The notes: generated by a model not told the origin, from the sequence alone. DNA of 64,000 nt from Marinitenerispora sediminis (GCF_003336425.1 NZ_QEIO01000003.1:1-64000), one strand, 5' to 3'; shown: positions 49,486 through 59,170, counted from the stretch's first letter. A program made the numbers and translations.

Positions 49486-50775
49486 ATGAACGGACGCGGA
49501 TCGCGTCGAACGTCCGGTAGGTTCCGCCCCTTCCCCCTCGTCGCCGCCGCCACGGCGGTGCTGCTCGCCGCCGGCCTGCTCGGGACGGGGTCAGCCGAGA
49601 TCGAGGCCGCCTCCGCGGAGACGGTGGCCGCCGAGGCGCCGGCCGCACCGCAGGCGGCGCAGCTCGTGTGGTCCGACGAGTTCAACGGAGCGGCCGGCAC
49701 CCGGCCCGACCCCAACAAGTGGACCCACGAGACCGGTGCCCACGGGTGGGGCAACAACGAGCTGCAGAACTACACGACCAGCACCGCCAACTCCGCGCAC
49801 GACGGGCAGGGCAACCTGGTGATCACCGCCCGGCGGGAGGCCGACGGGGGCTACACCTCCGCCCGGCTGATCACCAAGAACACGTTCACCCGGCAGTACG
49901 GGCGGTTCGAGGCGCGGATCAGGGTGCCGCGCGGCCAGGGCATCTGGCCGGCCTTCTGGATGCTCGGCTCCGACTTCGACCAGGTCGGCTGGCCGAACTC
50001 CGGTGAGATCGACATCATGGAGAACATCGGCCGCGAGCCGAGCACCGTGCACGGCAGCCTGCACGGTCCGGGCTACTCCGGCGGCAACCCGCTGACCGGC
50101 AGCTACACGCTGCCCGGCGGACGCGCGCTGGCCGACGACTTCCACACCTTCGCGGTCGAGTGGCGGCCCGACTCCATCTCCTGGTTCATCGACGACGTGC
50201 GCTACCAGACCCGGACCCCCGCGGACGCGGGCGGCAACCGCTGGGTCTTCGACCACCCGTTCTTCATGCTGCTCAACGTGGCCGTGGGCGGGAACTGGCC
50301 CGGCTACCCCGACGGCACCACCACCTTCCCGCAGACGATGACGGTCGACTACGTGCGGGTCTACGCGCTCGACGGCGGCGGGAGCACCGGCCCGACGGGC
50401 GCGATCACCGGTATCGGCGGGATGTGCGTGGACGTGGCCGGCGCGAACACCGCCAATGGCACCGGCATCCAGCTGCACCCCTGCACCGGCCACGCCGCGC
50501 AGACCTGGACCATGGCGGCCGACGGCACGGTCCGGGCCTTCGGCAAGTGCCTCGACGTGGCGTCCGGTGGCACCGCGGACGGCACGCGCGTGCAGTTGTG
50601 GGACTGCAACGGCACCCCCGCGCAGCAGTGGGTGTACTCATCCGGGCGCGACCTCGTGAACCCGCAGGCGAACAAGTGCCTGGACGCCACCGGCAACAGT
50701 TCCGCCGACGGCACCCCGCTGCAGATCTGGACCTGCGCGGGCACCCCCAACCAGAAGTGGAACGTGCCGGCGTAG
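49486..50775 (+). CDS. Secreted GH16 beta-glucanase with ricin-type (CBM13) lectin domain
   Basis: A 429-residue exoenzyme. The signal peptide (PFPLVAAATAVLLAAGLLGT) is followed by a GH16 domain at about 60-295: LVWSDEFNGAAGTRPDPNKW, the catalytic motif GEIDIMENIG (two Glu and the assisting Asp), and GTYPDGTTTFPQ-like end strands near LLNVAVGGNWPG. From about residue 305 a ricin B trefoil follows with three repeats (CVDVAGANTANGT, CLDVASGGTADGT, CLDATGNSSADGT), each ending in a QxW motif. It should hydrolyse beta-1,3-glucan (laminarin, fungal wall) and bind sugars. A perfect terminator follows. Confidence 0.93.
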   Translation: MNGRGSRRTSGRFRPFPLVAAATAVLLAAGLLGTGSAEIEAASAETVAAEAPAAPQAAQLVWSDEFNGAAGTRPDPNKWTHETGAHGWGNNELQNYTTSTANSAHDGQGNLVITARREADGGYTSARLITKNTFTRQYGRFEARIRVPRGQGIWPAFWMLGSDFDQVGWPNSGEIDIMENIGREPSTVHGSLHGPGYSGGNPLTGSYTLPGGRALADDFHTFAVEWRPDSISWFIDDVRYQTRTPADAGGNRWVFDHPFFMLLNVAVGGNWPGYPDGTTTFPQTMTVDYVRVYALDGGGSTGPTGAITGIGGMCVDVAGANTANGTGIQLHPCTGHAAQTWTMAADGTVRAFGKCLDVASGGTADGTRVQLWDCNGTPAQQWVYSSGRDLVNPQANKCLDATGNSSADGTPLQIWTCAGTPNQKWNVPA

Positions 50776-50794
50776 ACCGCACGACCTCCGGCAC

Positions 50795-50828
50795 CGGCGC
50801 CGGGCGGGCCCCAGCCCGCCCGGCGCCG
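50795..50828 (+). terminator. Terminator of the GH16 gene
   Basis: CGGCGCCGGGCGGGC (50795-50809) pairs perfectly with GCCCGCCCGGCGCCG (50814-50828) around CCCA, 19 bases beyond the stop codon. Confidence 0.8.
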
Positions 50829-51010
50829 CCGTGTGCGGGGCCCGCCCCCACTCGCGTCGCACGGCGCAGGGCAATCGGGTCCCCGCCGGGGACCGCGGGC
50901 GAGGCTCCGGGGGGCCGCCCCTGGCGGCGTCGGCCCCCGGTCGGGGGCTCTGGGCCGACGGCCGTGCTGACCCGCGTTTCCGCAGGTTGACCACTGTGTG
51001 ACCTGGATCA

Positions 51011-51024
51011 TGCTCATATGAGCA
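51011..51024. promoter_or_regulatory. Candidate SorC operator of the sugar operon
   Basis: TGCTCATATGAGCA is a perfect 14-base palindrome 76 bases before the first gene of the transporter operon. TTGACC at about 50987 could be a -35 box. The SorC-type regulator encoded inside the operon is the natural candidate to bind here. Confidence 0.55.
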
Positions 51025-51100
51025 AAAACCAACTCAGATGTTGCCTCCGTGTGAACTGCGGATCTATGGTCCGTTACCAGGATCACACCTGGAGGCCCAT

Positions 51101-52093
51101 ATGCGTGGAATGCGGGTTTTTGTCGTGCCAGCCGTGCTGGGACTGGCCGTAGCCGCGTCGGCGTGCTCGGTGTCCACCACGCCCGGCGGCGAGAGCGGCG
51201 GGAACGGCGGGAACGGCGACGGCACGGTCACCATCGGTTTCAGCCAGGCGACCCAGCAGTCGCCGTTCTACGTGCAGCTGCGCGAGGGCGCCGAGCAGGC
51301 CGCCCAGGACGCCGGCGCCGAGCTGTACTTCGCCGACGCCGGGGGCGACGTCACCAAGCAGAACGACGACATCCAGGACCTGCTCACCCGGCAGGTCGAT
51401 GTCCTCCTGATCAACCCGGTCGACCCCGAGGGCGTCCGCGCCGGGCTCGCCGCCGCCGAGGCCGCCGGGGTGCCCGTCGTCACCGTCGACCGCCCGGTGC
51501 CCGAGGGGGCCGTCTCCCATGTCGGCCGGGACAACGAGGAGATGGGCCGGCTCGTCGGCGAGCAGCTCGCCGAGCGGCTCGGCGACGAGGGCGGCGTCGT
51601 CATCGAGATCCAGGGCGACGCCGGCGGTGCCGTCGCGCGCGACCGCAGCGCCGGGTTCCACGCCGCGGTGGAGGGCGACTCCCGGATCGAGATCGTCGAG
51701 GGCCCCTACTGCGACTACATCCGGTCCAAGGCGGTGACCGCCATGCAGGACCTCATCCAGACCAACCCCGACGTCCGCGCCGTCTACGCGCACAACGACG
51801 ACATGGCCCTCGGCGCGCTCCAGGTCCTCCAAGAGAACGGCCGCGACGACGTGCTCGTCGCCGGTGTCGACGGACTGATGGAGGCGGTCGACGCCATCGC
51901 CGCCGACGGCCCCTACACCGCCACCGCGCTCAACGACCCCATCTCGCTCGGCACCACCGCGGTCGAGACCGCTCTGGGCGCGGCCGGTGGCGAGGACGTC
52001 GCCGAGCAGGTCGACGCCGGCACCGCGCTGATCGACACCTCCAACGCCGCGGACTACACCGGCGACACCGTGTTCGCCGGCGCCCGGGAGTAG
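51101..52093 (+). CDS. Sugar ABC transporter substrate-binding lipoprotein (ribose type)
   Basis: A 330-residue periplasmic-binding protein of the RbsB class. The signal peptide ends in the lipobox AASAC (Cys at about 22), so it is anchored to the membrane. The fold begins VTIGFSQATQQSPFYVQLRE and shows QNDDIQDLLTRQVDVLLINP, VPVVTVDRPVPEGAVSHVGR, and DVRAVYAHNDDMALGALQVL. GGAGG precedes ATG 51101. It is the first gene of an operon for uptake and breakdown of a sugar; the ligand is likely a pentose, deoxy sugar or alditol. Confidence 0.9.
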   Translation: MRGMRVFVVPAVLGLAVAASACSVSTTPGGESGGNGGNGDGTVTIGFSQATQQSPFYVQLREGAEQAAQDAGAELYFADAGGDVTKQNDDIQDLLTRQVDVLLINPVDPEGVRAGLAAAEAAGVPVVTVDRPVPEGAVSHVGRDNEEMGRLVGEQLAERLGDEGGVVIEIQGDAGGAVARDRSAGFHAAVEGDSRIEIVEGPYCDYIRSKAVTAMQDLIQTNPDVRAVYAHNDDMALGALQVLQENGRDDVLVAGVDGLMEAVDAIAADGPYTATALNDPISLGTTAVETALGAAGGEDVAEQVDAGTALIDTSNAADYTGDTVFAGARE

Positions 52094-52147
52094 CACCCGG
52101 CCGGTACCCGCCACCGCCACCCGAGTGAAGGAAAGAGACCGAGAACC

Positions 52148-53203
52148 ATGCCGGACACCATGCGGGCCGCCGTACTGCACGCCCCCGGAGACATCCGCGT
52201 CGAGGAGGTGCCCGTCCCGGAACCCGGGCCGAACGACGCGCTGGTGCGCGTCGCCGCCTGCGGGGTCTGCGGGTCGGACATCCCGCGGATGCTGCGCCCC
52301 GGCGGCTCCTACCACCTGCCGCTCATCTGCGGCCACGAGTTCTCCGGTCACGTGGTCGCGCTCGGCGACGAGCTCGCCGCCGCCGGGACCGTCCAGGTCG
52401 GCGACCTCGTGACCGTGCCTCCGCTCATCCCGTGCGAGAAGTGCGGGCCCTGCCAGCAGGGCAACTTCAGCCTGTGCGAGGACTACGACTACTTCGGCAG
52501 CCGCCGCCCCGGCGCCTACGCCCAGTACGCCACCGTCCCCGCGCGCAACCTCATGGTGCTGCCCGCCGACCTCGACCCCCGGGCCGCCGCGATGCTCGAC
52601 CCCGCCGCCATCGCGCTGCACGCGGTCTGGCGGACCCGACTGCGCAGCGGCCACCGCGTCGCCGTCGTCGGCGCCGGCCCCATCGGGCTGTTCGCCGTGC
52701 AGTGGGCCCGCATCGCCGGCGCCGCCGAGGTCCTGGCGATCGACCTCAACGAGCAGAAGACCGCCATGGCCCGCGAGGCCGGTGCCACCCACACCGCGGC
52801 CAGCCCGGAGGAGGCCCGCGAGCTCGCCGGAGCGGGGTACGACGTCATCATCGAGTCGGCCGGCGTGCCGCCCACCATCGAGCAGGCCGTGACGCTGACC
52901 GCCCGGCACGGCGAGGCGGTGTTCATCGGCATCCCGCACGACCCCGTGGTGCTGCCGAAGTCCGCCTTCGGCCACTTCCTGCGCCGCGAGGTCACCCTGC
53001 ACGGTGCGTGGAACTCCTTCTCCGCGCCGTTCCCCGGCGACGAGTGGCGGACGGCGGCGCGCGCCATGGCGTCGGGCGCCCTGGCCTGGAAGTTCATGAT
53101 CACCCACGAGCTGGGCCTCGACGCGCTCCCCGGCACCATGCACCAGCTGGGCGACCGGTCGGTCTTCAGCTCCAAGGTGCTGTTCCTGCCGAACGAGGAC
53201 TGA
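52148..53203 (+). CDS. Zinc-dependent alcohol/alditol dehydrogenase (MDR superfamily)
   Basis: A 351-residue medium-chain dehydrogenase. The catalytic zinc ligands are in AACGVCGSDIPRM (Cys) and ICGHEFSGH (His-Glu). The structural zinc site is CEKCGPCQQGNFSLC, and the NAD loop is VAVVGAGPIGLFAVQWA. It resembles galactitol-1-phosphate and sorbitol dehydrogenases, so it probably oxidises a sugar alcohol or its phosphate. It lies 54 bases after the binding-protein gene and 2 bases before the kinase gene. Confidence 0.88.
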   Translation: MPDTMRAAVLHAPGDIRVEEVPVPEPGPNDALVRVAACGVCGSDIPRMLRPGGSYHLPLICGHEFSGHVVALGDELAAAGTVQVGDLVTVPPLIPCEKCGPCQQGNFSLCEDYDYFGSRRPGAYAQYATVPARNLMVLPADLDPRAAAMLDPAAIALHAVWRTRLRSGHRVAVVGAGPIGLFAVQWARIAGAAEVLAIDLNEQKTAMAREAGATHTAASPEEARELAGAGYDVIIESAGVPPTIEQAVTLTARHGEAVFIGIPHDPVVLPKSAFGHFLRREVTLHGAWNSFSAPFPGDEWRTAARAMASGALAWKFMITHELGLDALPGTMHQLGDRSVFSSKVLFLPNED

Positions 53204-53205
53204 GC

Positions 53206-54720
53206 ATGAGCGCACTGCTGGCGATCGACCTGGGGACGGAGAGCGCCCGCGTCGCCGTGTACACCGACGACGGGCGCCGGCTCGGCCAGGGCGAGAGCGG
53301 CTACCCCACCGACTTCCCGCGGCCCGGCTGGGCGGAGCAGAACCCCGAGGACTGGTGGCGCGCGGTGGTGGCCGCCACCCGCACCGCCCTCGACGAGGCC
53401 GGGCGGCCGGACGTCGACGGGGTCGCCGTCGCCACCACCGCCTCCACGGTCACCGTGCTGGACCGGGCCGGCCGTCCGCTCCGTCCCGCGCTGCTGTGGA
53501 TGGACAGCCGGGCCGACGCGGAGTCGGCGCGCACCGCCGAGGTCGACCACCCGGTACTGCGCTACGCCGGCGGCTCCGACGCCGTGGAGTGGCTGGTCCC
53601 CAAGGCCATGTGGCTGGCCGGCCGCGAACCCGCCGTCTACCGGGCCGCCGCGCGTATCACCGAGGCGGTCGACTACCTCGTGTGGCGGCTCACCGGCGAG
53701 TGGACCGGCTCCCGGATGAACGCCGTGTGCAAGTGGAACTACGACCCGCGGGGCGGCGGCTTCCCCGAGGACCTGTACGCCGAACTGGGCGTGCCCGACC
53801 TCCGGGACAAGCTGCCCGACCGGGTCGCGCCGGTCGGCGCGCCGGTGGCCACCATGCACGCCGCCGCCCGCGCCGAGCTGGGCGTCACCGGCACCGCGGT
53901 GGTCTCCTCCGGCGGGATCGACGCCCACCTGTCCCTCCTGGCGGTGGGCGGCGCCGGGGAGGGACGGGTGTCGATCGTCTGCGGTACCTCCAACGCGTTC
54001 GTCACCGAGATGGCCGAACCGGTGTTCCCGCCGACGGTCTGGGGGCCCTACCCGGACGCCCTCAACGAGGGCCGGTGGCTGGTCGAGGGCGGGCAGGTGG
54101 CGTCCGGATCGGTGCTGAAGTGGGCCGGCGAGCGGCTGCTCGGCCGGCCGCGCGCCGACCTGCCCGGACTCATCGCCGCCGCGACCGCGGTCCCGGCGGC
54201 CGGGCACGGCCTCCTGGTGCTCGACTACTTCATGGGCAACCGGACCCCGCTGCGCGACCCGCGGCTGCGCGGCGCCGTGCTCGGCCTCACCGTGGGCAGC
54301 ACACCCGAGCAGGTGTACCGCGCCGCGGTGGAGGGGGTCGCCTACGGGACCCGCCAGGTGCTCGACTCCTTCGTCGCGGGCGGCGTGCCCGTGGAGGAGG
54401 TGTTCGTGTCCGGCGGCATCCGGCACAACCCGCTCTGGCTGCGGACCACCGCCGACGTCCTCGGCCGGCCGCTGCGCCTGGTGGCGGGCGACAACCTGTC
54501 GCTGCGGGCCTGCTCGGTGATCGCCGCGGTGGGTGCCGGGCACTACCCGTCGCTCGGCGCCGCCGCGGCCGACTTCGCGCCGGAGACCCGCACCGTCGAG
54601 CCCGACGCCGCCCTGAAGGACGCGTACGAGGCCGGCTACGCCGACTACCGCGCGGCGACCACCGCCACCCGCGACGTCTCGCACCGGCTGAGCGCCCCCG
54701 CCGCGGAGCGCACGCCATGA
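53206..54720 (+). CDS. FGGY family carbohydrate kinase
   Basis: A 504-residue sugar kinase with the actin-like ATPase fold. LLAIDLGTESARVAVYTDDG contains phosphate motif 1, and GWAEQNPEDWWRAVVAATR is typical of the N-terminal domain. SSGGIDAHLSLLAVGGAGEG with the catalytic Asp follows, and FVSGGIRHNPLWLRTTADVL is the FGGY C-terminal signature. It should phosphorylate a keto- or aldo-pentose or related sugar before aldol cleavage by the DeoC enzyme. Its stop overlaps the regulator start (ATGA). Confidence 0.9.
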   Translation: MSALLAIDLGTESARVAVYTDDGRRLGQGESGYPTDFPRPGWAEQNPEDWWRAVVAATRTALDEAGRPDVDGVAVATTASTVTVLDRAGRPLRPALLWMDSRADAESARTAEVDHPVLRYAGGSDAVEWLVPKAMWLAGREPAVYRAAARITEAVDYLVWRLTGEWTGSRMNAVCKWNYDPRGGGFPEDLYAELGVPDLRDKLPDRVAPVGAPVATMHAAARAELGVTGTAVVSSGGIDAHLSLLAVGGAGEGRVSIVCGTSNAFVTEMAEPVFPPTVWGPYPDALNEGRWLVEGGQVASGSVLKWAGERLLGRPRADLPGLIAAATAVPAAGHGLLVLDYFMGNRTPLRDPRLRGAVLGLTVGSTPEQVYRAAVEGVAYGTRQVLDSFVAGGVPVEEVFVSGGIRHNPLWLRTTADVLGRPLRLVAGDNLSLRACSVIAAVGAGHYPSLGAAAADFAPETRTVEPDAALKDAYEAGYADYRAATTATRDVSHRLSAPAAERTP

Positions 54721-55691
54721 CCGACCCGGGCTACGAGGAGATGCTGTACCGGGTCGCCACCCTGTACTACGAGCAGAACCGCACGCAGGAGCAGATCGGC
54801 CGCGAACTGCACTTCACCCGCTGGAAGGTCGGCCGGATGCTCGTGGAGGCCCGCGAGGCCGGGATCGTCCGGATCGAGGTGGTGCACCCGCAGTCCCGGG
54901 TGCGCTCCCTGGAGCTCCGGCTGCGCGAGCGGTTCGGGCTGCGCGACGCCGTCGTGGTGTCCGCGCGGTCCGCCGCCGACGACGAGGAGGTCCGCGAACT
55001 GGTCGCCACTGCCGCCGCCGAGCACCTCGCCTCGCTGCGGCCGGCGCCCGGCCTGCTCGGGGTCTCGTGGGGGCGCACCCTCGACCTGGTGGCGCGCGCG
55101 GTGCAGCCCGGGTGGGCGCGCGGTGTCGACGTCGTGCAGATCAACGGCGGGCTGAGCCGGTCGCGGCGGCCCACCTCCGCCCACGACATGGCCAGCCGGC
55201 TCGCCCACCACGGTGGTGGCACGGTGACGCTGCTCCCCGCGCCGGCCATCGTCGAGGAGGAGAGCACCCGGCGCGTCCTGGAGCGGGACAGCGCGGTGGC
55301 CGACGTCCTGGCGCTGGCCGGCCGCGCCGACGTGCTGCTGTTCAGCCCCGGCGGCATCGAGCGCGACTCCGTGCTGGTGGAGTCCGGGCACATCGACGCG
55401 GCGGACGTCGCCCGGCTCGCCGCGGCCGGCGCGGTCGGCGACGTCGTGGGCAGGTTCATCGACGCCGAGGGGCGGATCGTGGATCCGGACCTGGACGCCC
55501 GCACCCTCGGCCTCACCGTGGACGCGGTGCGGGACGGTGCCCGGGCAGCGACCTCCATCGCGGTCGTCTCCGGCGCCGCGAAGCACGACGTGTGCCGGGC
55601 GATCGTGGTCGGGGGCGTGTGCAACGTGCTCGTCACGGACGACCGCGCCGCGTCCGCCCTGCTGGCCTCCGGCGAAAGCGAGACGGCATGA
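54717..55691 (+). CDS. SorC/DeoR family sugar-responsive regulator
   Basis: A 324-residue protein. An N-terminal helix-turn-helix (VATLYYEQNRTQEQIGRELH, FTRWKVGRMLVEAREAGIVR) is followed by the SorC sugar-phosphate-binding domain (GLLGVSWGRTLDLVARAVQP, DVLLFSPGGIERDSVLVESG, DVVGRFIDAEGRIVDPDLD, IAVVSGAAKHDVCRAIVVGG). It overlaps both neighbours by 4 bases and is therefore made with the operon it probably controls through the palindrome at 51011. The effector is likely a phosphorylated intermediate. Confidence 0.9.
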   Translation: MTDPGYEEMLYRVATLYYEQNRTQEQIGRELHFTRWKVGRMLVEAREAGIVRIEVVHPQSRVRSLELRLRERFGLRDAVVVSARSAADDEEVRELVATAAAEHLASLRPAPGLLGVSWGRTLDLVARAVQPGWARGVDVVQINGGLSRSRRPTSAHDMASRLAHHGGGTVTLLPAPAIVEEESTRRVLERDSAVADVLALAGRADVLLFSPGGIERDSVLVESGHIDAADVARLAAAGAVGDVVGRFIDAEGRIVDPDLDARTLGLTVDAVRDGARAATSIAVVSGAAKHDVCRAIVVGGVCNVLVTDDRAASALLASGESETA

Positions 55692-57214
55692 CGCAGCACC
55701 CTGTGAACGGGCCGGACGGGCCGACCGCGGTCCCCCGGCTGCGGATGCGCGGCATCGTGAAGAGGTTCCCCGGCACGGTGGCCAGCGACGGCACCGAGCT
55801 CACCGTGCTCCCGGGCGAGGTGCACTGCCTGCTCGGCCAGAACGGCGCCGGCAAGAGCACCCTCATGAAGATCCTCGCCGGCTCCTACCAGCCCGACGAG
55901 GGCGAGATCCTGCTCGACGGCGAGCCGGTCCGGCTGTCCGGACCGCAGGCCGGGATGGCGGCCGGCATCGCCGTCATCTACCAGGAACTCGACCTCGTCC
56001 CCGACCAGACGGTCGCGCAGAACCTGCTGCTCGGGCGCGCCCCGGCGGCCGGGCCGTTCGTCCGCGACCGCCGCCGCCGGGAACTGGCGCGGGCCGCGAT
56101 CGAACGGGTCGGCGGGACGTTCCCGGTGACGGCGACGGTGCGCGACCTGCCCATCGCCGCGCAGCAGCTCACCGCCATCGCGCGGGCGCTGACCGCCGAC
56201 GCCCGCGTGATCGTCATGGACGAGCCCTCCGCCACGCTCGGCGAGGCCGACCTGGAGGCGGTGTTCGCGGTCATCCGGTCGCTCACCGCCGAAGGGCGCT
56301 CCGTCATCTACATCTCGCACCGCATGGACGAGGTGATGGAGATCGGCGACCGGGCGACGGTACTGCGCGACGGCCGCACCGTGGGGGTGTTCGACATCGC
56401 CCGCACCAGCAAGGAGGAGCTGGTCGCCGCCATGATCGGCGACTCCACCGAACTCGTGCACCCCGCCGACCGGCCAGCGCCGACCGGCGAGCCGCTGCTG
56501 GAGATCGACCACGTGCGCTTCCCCGGGCTGCTCGACGTCTCGGGCATCTCCGTGCGCCCCGGCGAGATCGTCGGGCTGGCCGGACTCGGCGGCGCCGGCC
56601 GGACCACGCTGCTCAGGGCGCTGTTCGGGGATGCACGCGGCGACGTCGCGGTCCGCCTCGCCGGCCGGCCGGTGCGGCTCAGCGGCCCCGCGGCCGCGGT
56701 GCGCGCCGGGTTCGCGCTGGTGCCGGAGAGCCGCAAGGAGCAGGGGCTGCTGCTCGGGCTGTCGGTCGGCCGCAACGCGGCCGTCGCCGCCCTGGGCCGG
56801 CCGCCCTGGCTGCTCCCGCGCCGCACCGGCGCCCGCCGCGCGGCCCCGGTCCTCGCCGGCCTCGGGGTGCGGCACGCCTCGGCCGGGCAGCCGGTCGGCG
56901 AGCTGTCCGGCGGCAACCAGCAGAAGGTCGTGCTCGCCAAGTGGATCACCCGGGGCGGGCTCCGGGTGCTGCTGCTCGACGAGCCCACCCGCGGCCTCGA
57001 CGTCGGCGCCAAGGCCGACCTGTTCCGCGAGGTGCGCCGGCTGGCCGATTCGGGGGTGGCGGTGCTGCTGGCCAGCAGCGAGCTGACCGAGCTCACCGCC
57101 AACGCCGACACCGTCTGGGTGCTGCACGAGGGCCGCAACGTCGGCCGCTTCGACCCCCGGACCACACCCGAGAACACCATCGCGCACACCGTCATCACAG
57201 GAGTGACGCCATGA
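55688..57214 (+). CDS. Sugar ABC transporter double ATPase (RbsA type)
   Basis: A 508-residue protein with two ABC domains. The first has Walker A GQNGAGKSTLMKILAG and Walker B VIVMDEPSATLGE, but its signature region is degenerate (LPIAAQQLTAIARAL). The second has a weak Walker A (GLGGAGRTTLLRALFG), a good signature LSGGNQQKVVLAKW and Walker B VLLLDEPTRGLDVGA. This asymmetry is normal for RbsA/MglA. It drives import with the permease encoded next. ATGA overlaps at both ends show tight coupling. Confidence 0.92.
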   Translation: MTQHPVNGPDGPTAVPRLRMRGIVKRFPGTVASDGTELTVLPGEVHCLLGQNGAGKSTLMKILAGSYQPDEGEILLDGEPVRLSGPQAGMAAGIAVIYQELDLVPDQTVAQNLLLGRAPAAGPFVRDRRRRELARAAIERVGGTFPVTATVRDLPIAAQQLTAIARALTADARVIVMDEPSATLGEADLEAVFAVIRSLTAEGRSVIYISHRMDEVMEIGDRATVLRDGRTVGVFDIARTSKEELVAAMIGDSTELVHPADRPAPTGEPLLEIDHVRFPGLLDVSGISVRPGEIVGLAGLGGAGRTTLLRALFGDARGDVAVRLAGRPVRLSGPAAAVRAGFALVPESRKEQGLLLGLSVGRNAAVAALGRPPWLLPRRTGARRAAPVLAGLGVRHASAGQPVGELSGGNQQKVVLAKWITRGGLRVLLLDEPTRGLDVGAKADLFREVRRLADSGVAVLLASSELTELTANADTVWVLHEGRNVGRFDPRTTPENTIAHTVITGVTP

Positions 57215-58224
57215 CCGCAACCACCAGTGTCGACGCGGCCGCGCCCGGTCGGGGGCCCTCGCGGCCCGGGCCGGGGCGGCGGCGCGGCGCCGACCTCATC
57301 GTCAGGTCCAACCTGCTGCTCGTCTTCCTGGCGCTGTGCGTCGTGGCGAGCCTGCTGGCGCCGGAGTTCCTCACCACCCGCAACATGGCCAACCTGCTGC
57401 AGCAGTCGGCGCTCACCGGCATCGTCGCCATCGGGATGACCATGGTGATCCTGACGGCGGGGATCGACCTCTCCGTGGGCAGCACGGCCGCGTTCGGCGG
57501 CATGGTGGTGGCGCTGCTGATCGACCGGGACATGAACTTCGTCCTGGCCATCCTCGTCAGCCTGGCCTGCGGGGCGGCGTTCGGCGCGCTCATGGGCGGG
57601 CTGTCCGCCTACCTGTCGCTGCCGGCGTTCATGACCACGCTGGCCGGTCTCACCGCCATCCGCGGGCTCACGTACCTGCTCACCGACGGCGAGCCGGCCG
57701 GCGGGGACATCCCCGAGGTGTTCCAGCTCCTCGGCGGCGGCTTCGTCGGATACGTGCCGATCGTCGGCATCATCTTCGTCGCCGTCACGGTGCTCGCCGC
57801 CCTCGTCCTGCGGTGCACCACCTTCGGCGAGTACGTCTACGCGGTCGGCAGCAACCGGGAGGCCGCCCGGCTGTCCGGTCTGCCGGTGCGCGCGGTCATC
57901 ACCGCGGTGTTCGCGATCTCCGGCGCGCTGTCGGCGCTGGCCGGGGTGCTGCTCACCTCCCGGCTCACCATCGGGCAGCCCACCGCGTTCAACGGGCTGG
58001 AGCTCGACGCCATCGCCGCCGTGGTGCTCGGCGGGACCAACCTGTTCGGCGGGCGCGGCGGAGTTTTCGGTACCTTCGTCGCGGTGCTGCTCCTTTCCGT
58101 TCTGCGCAACCTGTGCAACCTGCTCGGACTGGGGTCGTTCTTCCAGATGGTGGTGACCGGTCTGATCCTGGTGGCCGCCCTCATCCTCAACATGGCCATA
58201 GAGAAGCGAGGTGCTCGTGCCTGA
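57211..58224 (+). CDS. Sugar ABC transporter permease (RbsC type)
   Basis: A 337-residue membrane protein with about 8-10 helices. FLTTRNMANLLQQSALTGIV and IGMTMVILTAGIDLSVGSTA are the family signature, and AIAAVVLGGTNLFGGRGGVF is the conserved loop near the C-terminus. A cytoplasmic N-terminus of about 30 Gly/Pro/Arg residues precedes the first helix. CAGGAG precedes the ATG, which overlaps the ATPase stop. No second permease gene is present, so it acts as a homodimer. Confidence 0.92.
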   Translation: MTATTSVDAAAPGRGPSRPGPGRRRGADLIVRSNLLLVFLALCVVASLLAPEFLTTRNMANLLQQSALTGIVAIGMTMVILTAGIDLSVGSTAAFGGMVVALLIDRDMNFVLAILVSLACGAAFGALMGGLSAYLSLPAFMTTLAGLTAIRGLTYLLTDGEPAGGDIPEVFQLLGGGFVGYVPIVGIIFVAVTVLAALVLRCTTFGEYVYAVGSNREAARLSGLPVRAVITAVFAISGALSALAGVLLTSRLTIGQPTAFNGLELDAIAAVVLGGTNLFGGRGGVFGTFVAVLLLSVLRNLCNLLGLGSFFQMVVTGLILVAALILNMAIEKRGARA

Positions 58225-59170
58225 CACAGCAGTAGCAGCACTCGCGCCCGACATCGCGGCGTCGAACACGTCGCTGCGGGCGTACCTGCACGGACTCCCC
58301 GGGGTCGACGAGGTCGGGGCGCGGGCGCGCGCCGCCGACCTGGCGACCCGGTCGATCAAGACCACCGCCAAGCGGGCGGCCATCGACCTGGCGATCCGGA
58401 TGGTCGACCTCACCACGTTGGAGGGCGCAGACACGCCCGGCAAGGTGCGCGCGCTGTGCGCGAAGGCCGCGCTGCCCGACCCGCAGGACCGCTCCGTGCC
58501 GCGCGTCGCCGCGGTGTGCGTCTACCCGGACCTGGTGGCGACGGCCGTGTCCGCGCTGGCCGGCACCGGCGTGGGCGTGGCGTCGGTGGCCACCGCGTTC
58601 CCGTCCGGCCGGGCGCCGCTGGACGCCAAACTGTCCGACACCCGCCGCGCGGTCGTCGACGGCGCGACCGAGATCGACATGGTCATCGACCGGGGTGCCT
58701 TCCTCTCCGGTGACTACCGCAAGGTGTACGAGGAGATCATCGCGGTCAAGGACGCCTGCGGTGCCGCGCACCTCAAGGTCATCCTGGAGACCGGCGAACT
58801 CGTCACCTACGACAACGTGCGGCGCGCCTCCTGGCTGGCCATGCACGCCGGCGCCGACTTCATCAAGACCTCCACCGGCAAGGTCTCCCCGGCGGCGACC
58901 CTGCCGGTCACCCTGGTCATGCTGGAGGCGGTGCGCGACTTCCGCGCCGCGACCGGCCGCCAGGTCGGGGTGAAGCCGGCGGGCGGTATCCGCGCCACCA
59001 AGGACGCCGTCCGCTACCTGGTCCTGGTGAACGAGACGGCCGGCCCCGACTGGCTGGACCCGGTGTGGTTCCGGCTCGGCGCGTCCAGCCTGCTCAACGA
59101 CCTGCTGATGCAGCGCACCAAGCTCACCACCGGCGCCTACCAGGGCCCCGACTACTACACCCTCGACTAG
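58217..59170 (+). CDS. deoC: Deoxyribose-phosphate aldolase
   Basis: A 317-residue class I aldolase. The Schiff-base Lys is in GADFIKTSTGKVSPAA, GVKPAGGIRATKDAVRYL forms the phosphate/second Lys region, and VAAVCVYPDLVATAVSAL is the early barrel strand. It splits 2-deoxyribose 5-phosphate, or a relative, into glyceraldehyde 3-phosphate and acetaldehyde. GTG 58217 with GCGAGG before it is preferred over GTG 58211. It overlaps the permease gene by 8 bases. The two aldehyde dehydrogenase genes that follow fit disposal of the acetaldehyde. Confidence 0.92.
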   Translation: MPDTAVAALAPDIAASNTSLRAYLHGLPGVDEVGARARAADLATRSIKTTAKRAAIDLAIRMVDLTTLEGADTPGKVRALCAKAALPDPQDRSVPRVAAVCVYPDLVATAVSALAGTGVGVASVATAFPSGRAPLDAKLSDTRRAVVDGATEIDMVIDRGAFLSGDYRKVYEEIIAVKDACGAAHLKVILETGELVTYDNVRRASWLAMHAGADFIKTSTGKVSPAATLPVTLVMLEAVRDFRAATGRQVGVKPAGGIRATKDAVRYLVLVNETAGPDWLDPVWFRLGASSLLNDLLMQRTKLTTGAYQGPDYYTLD

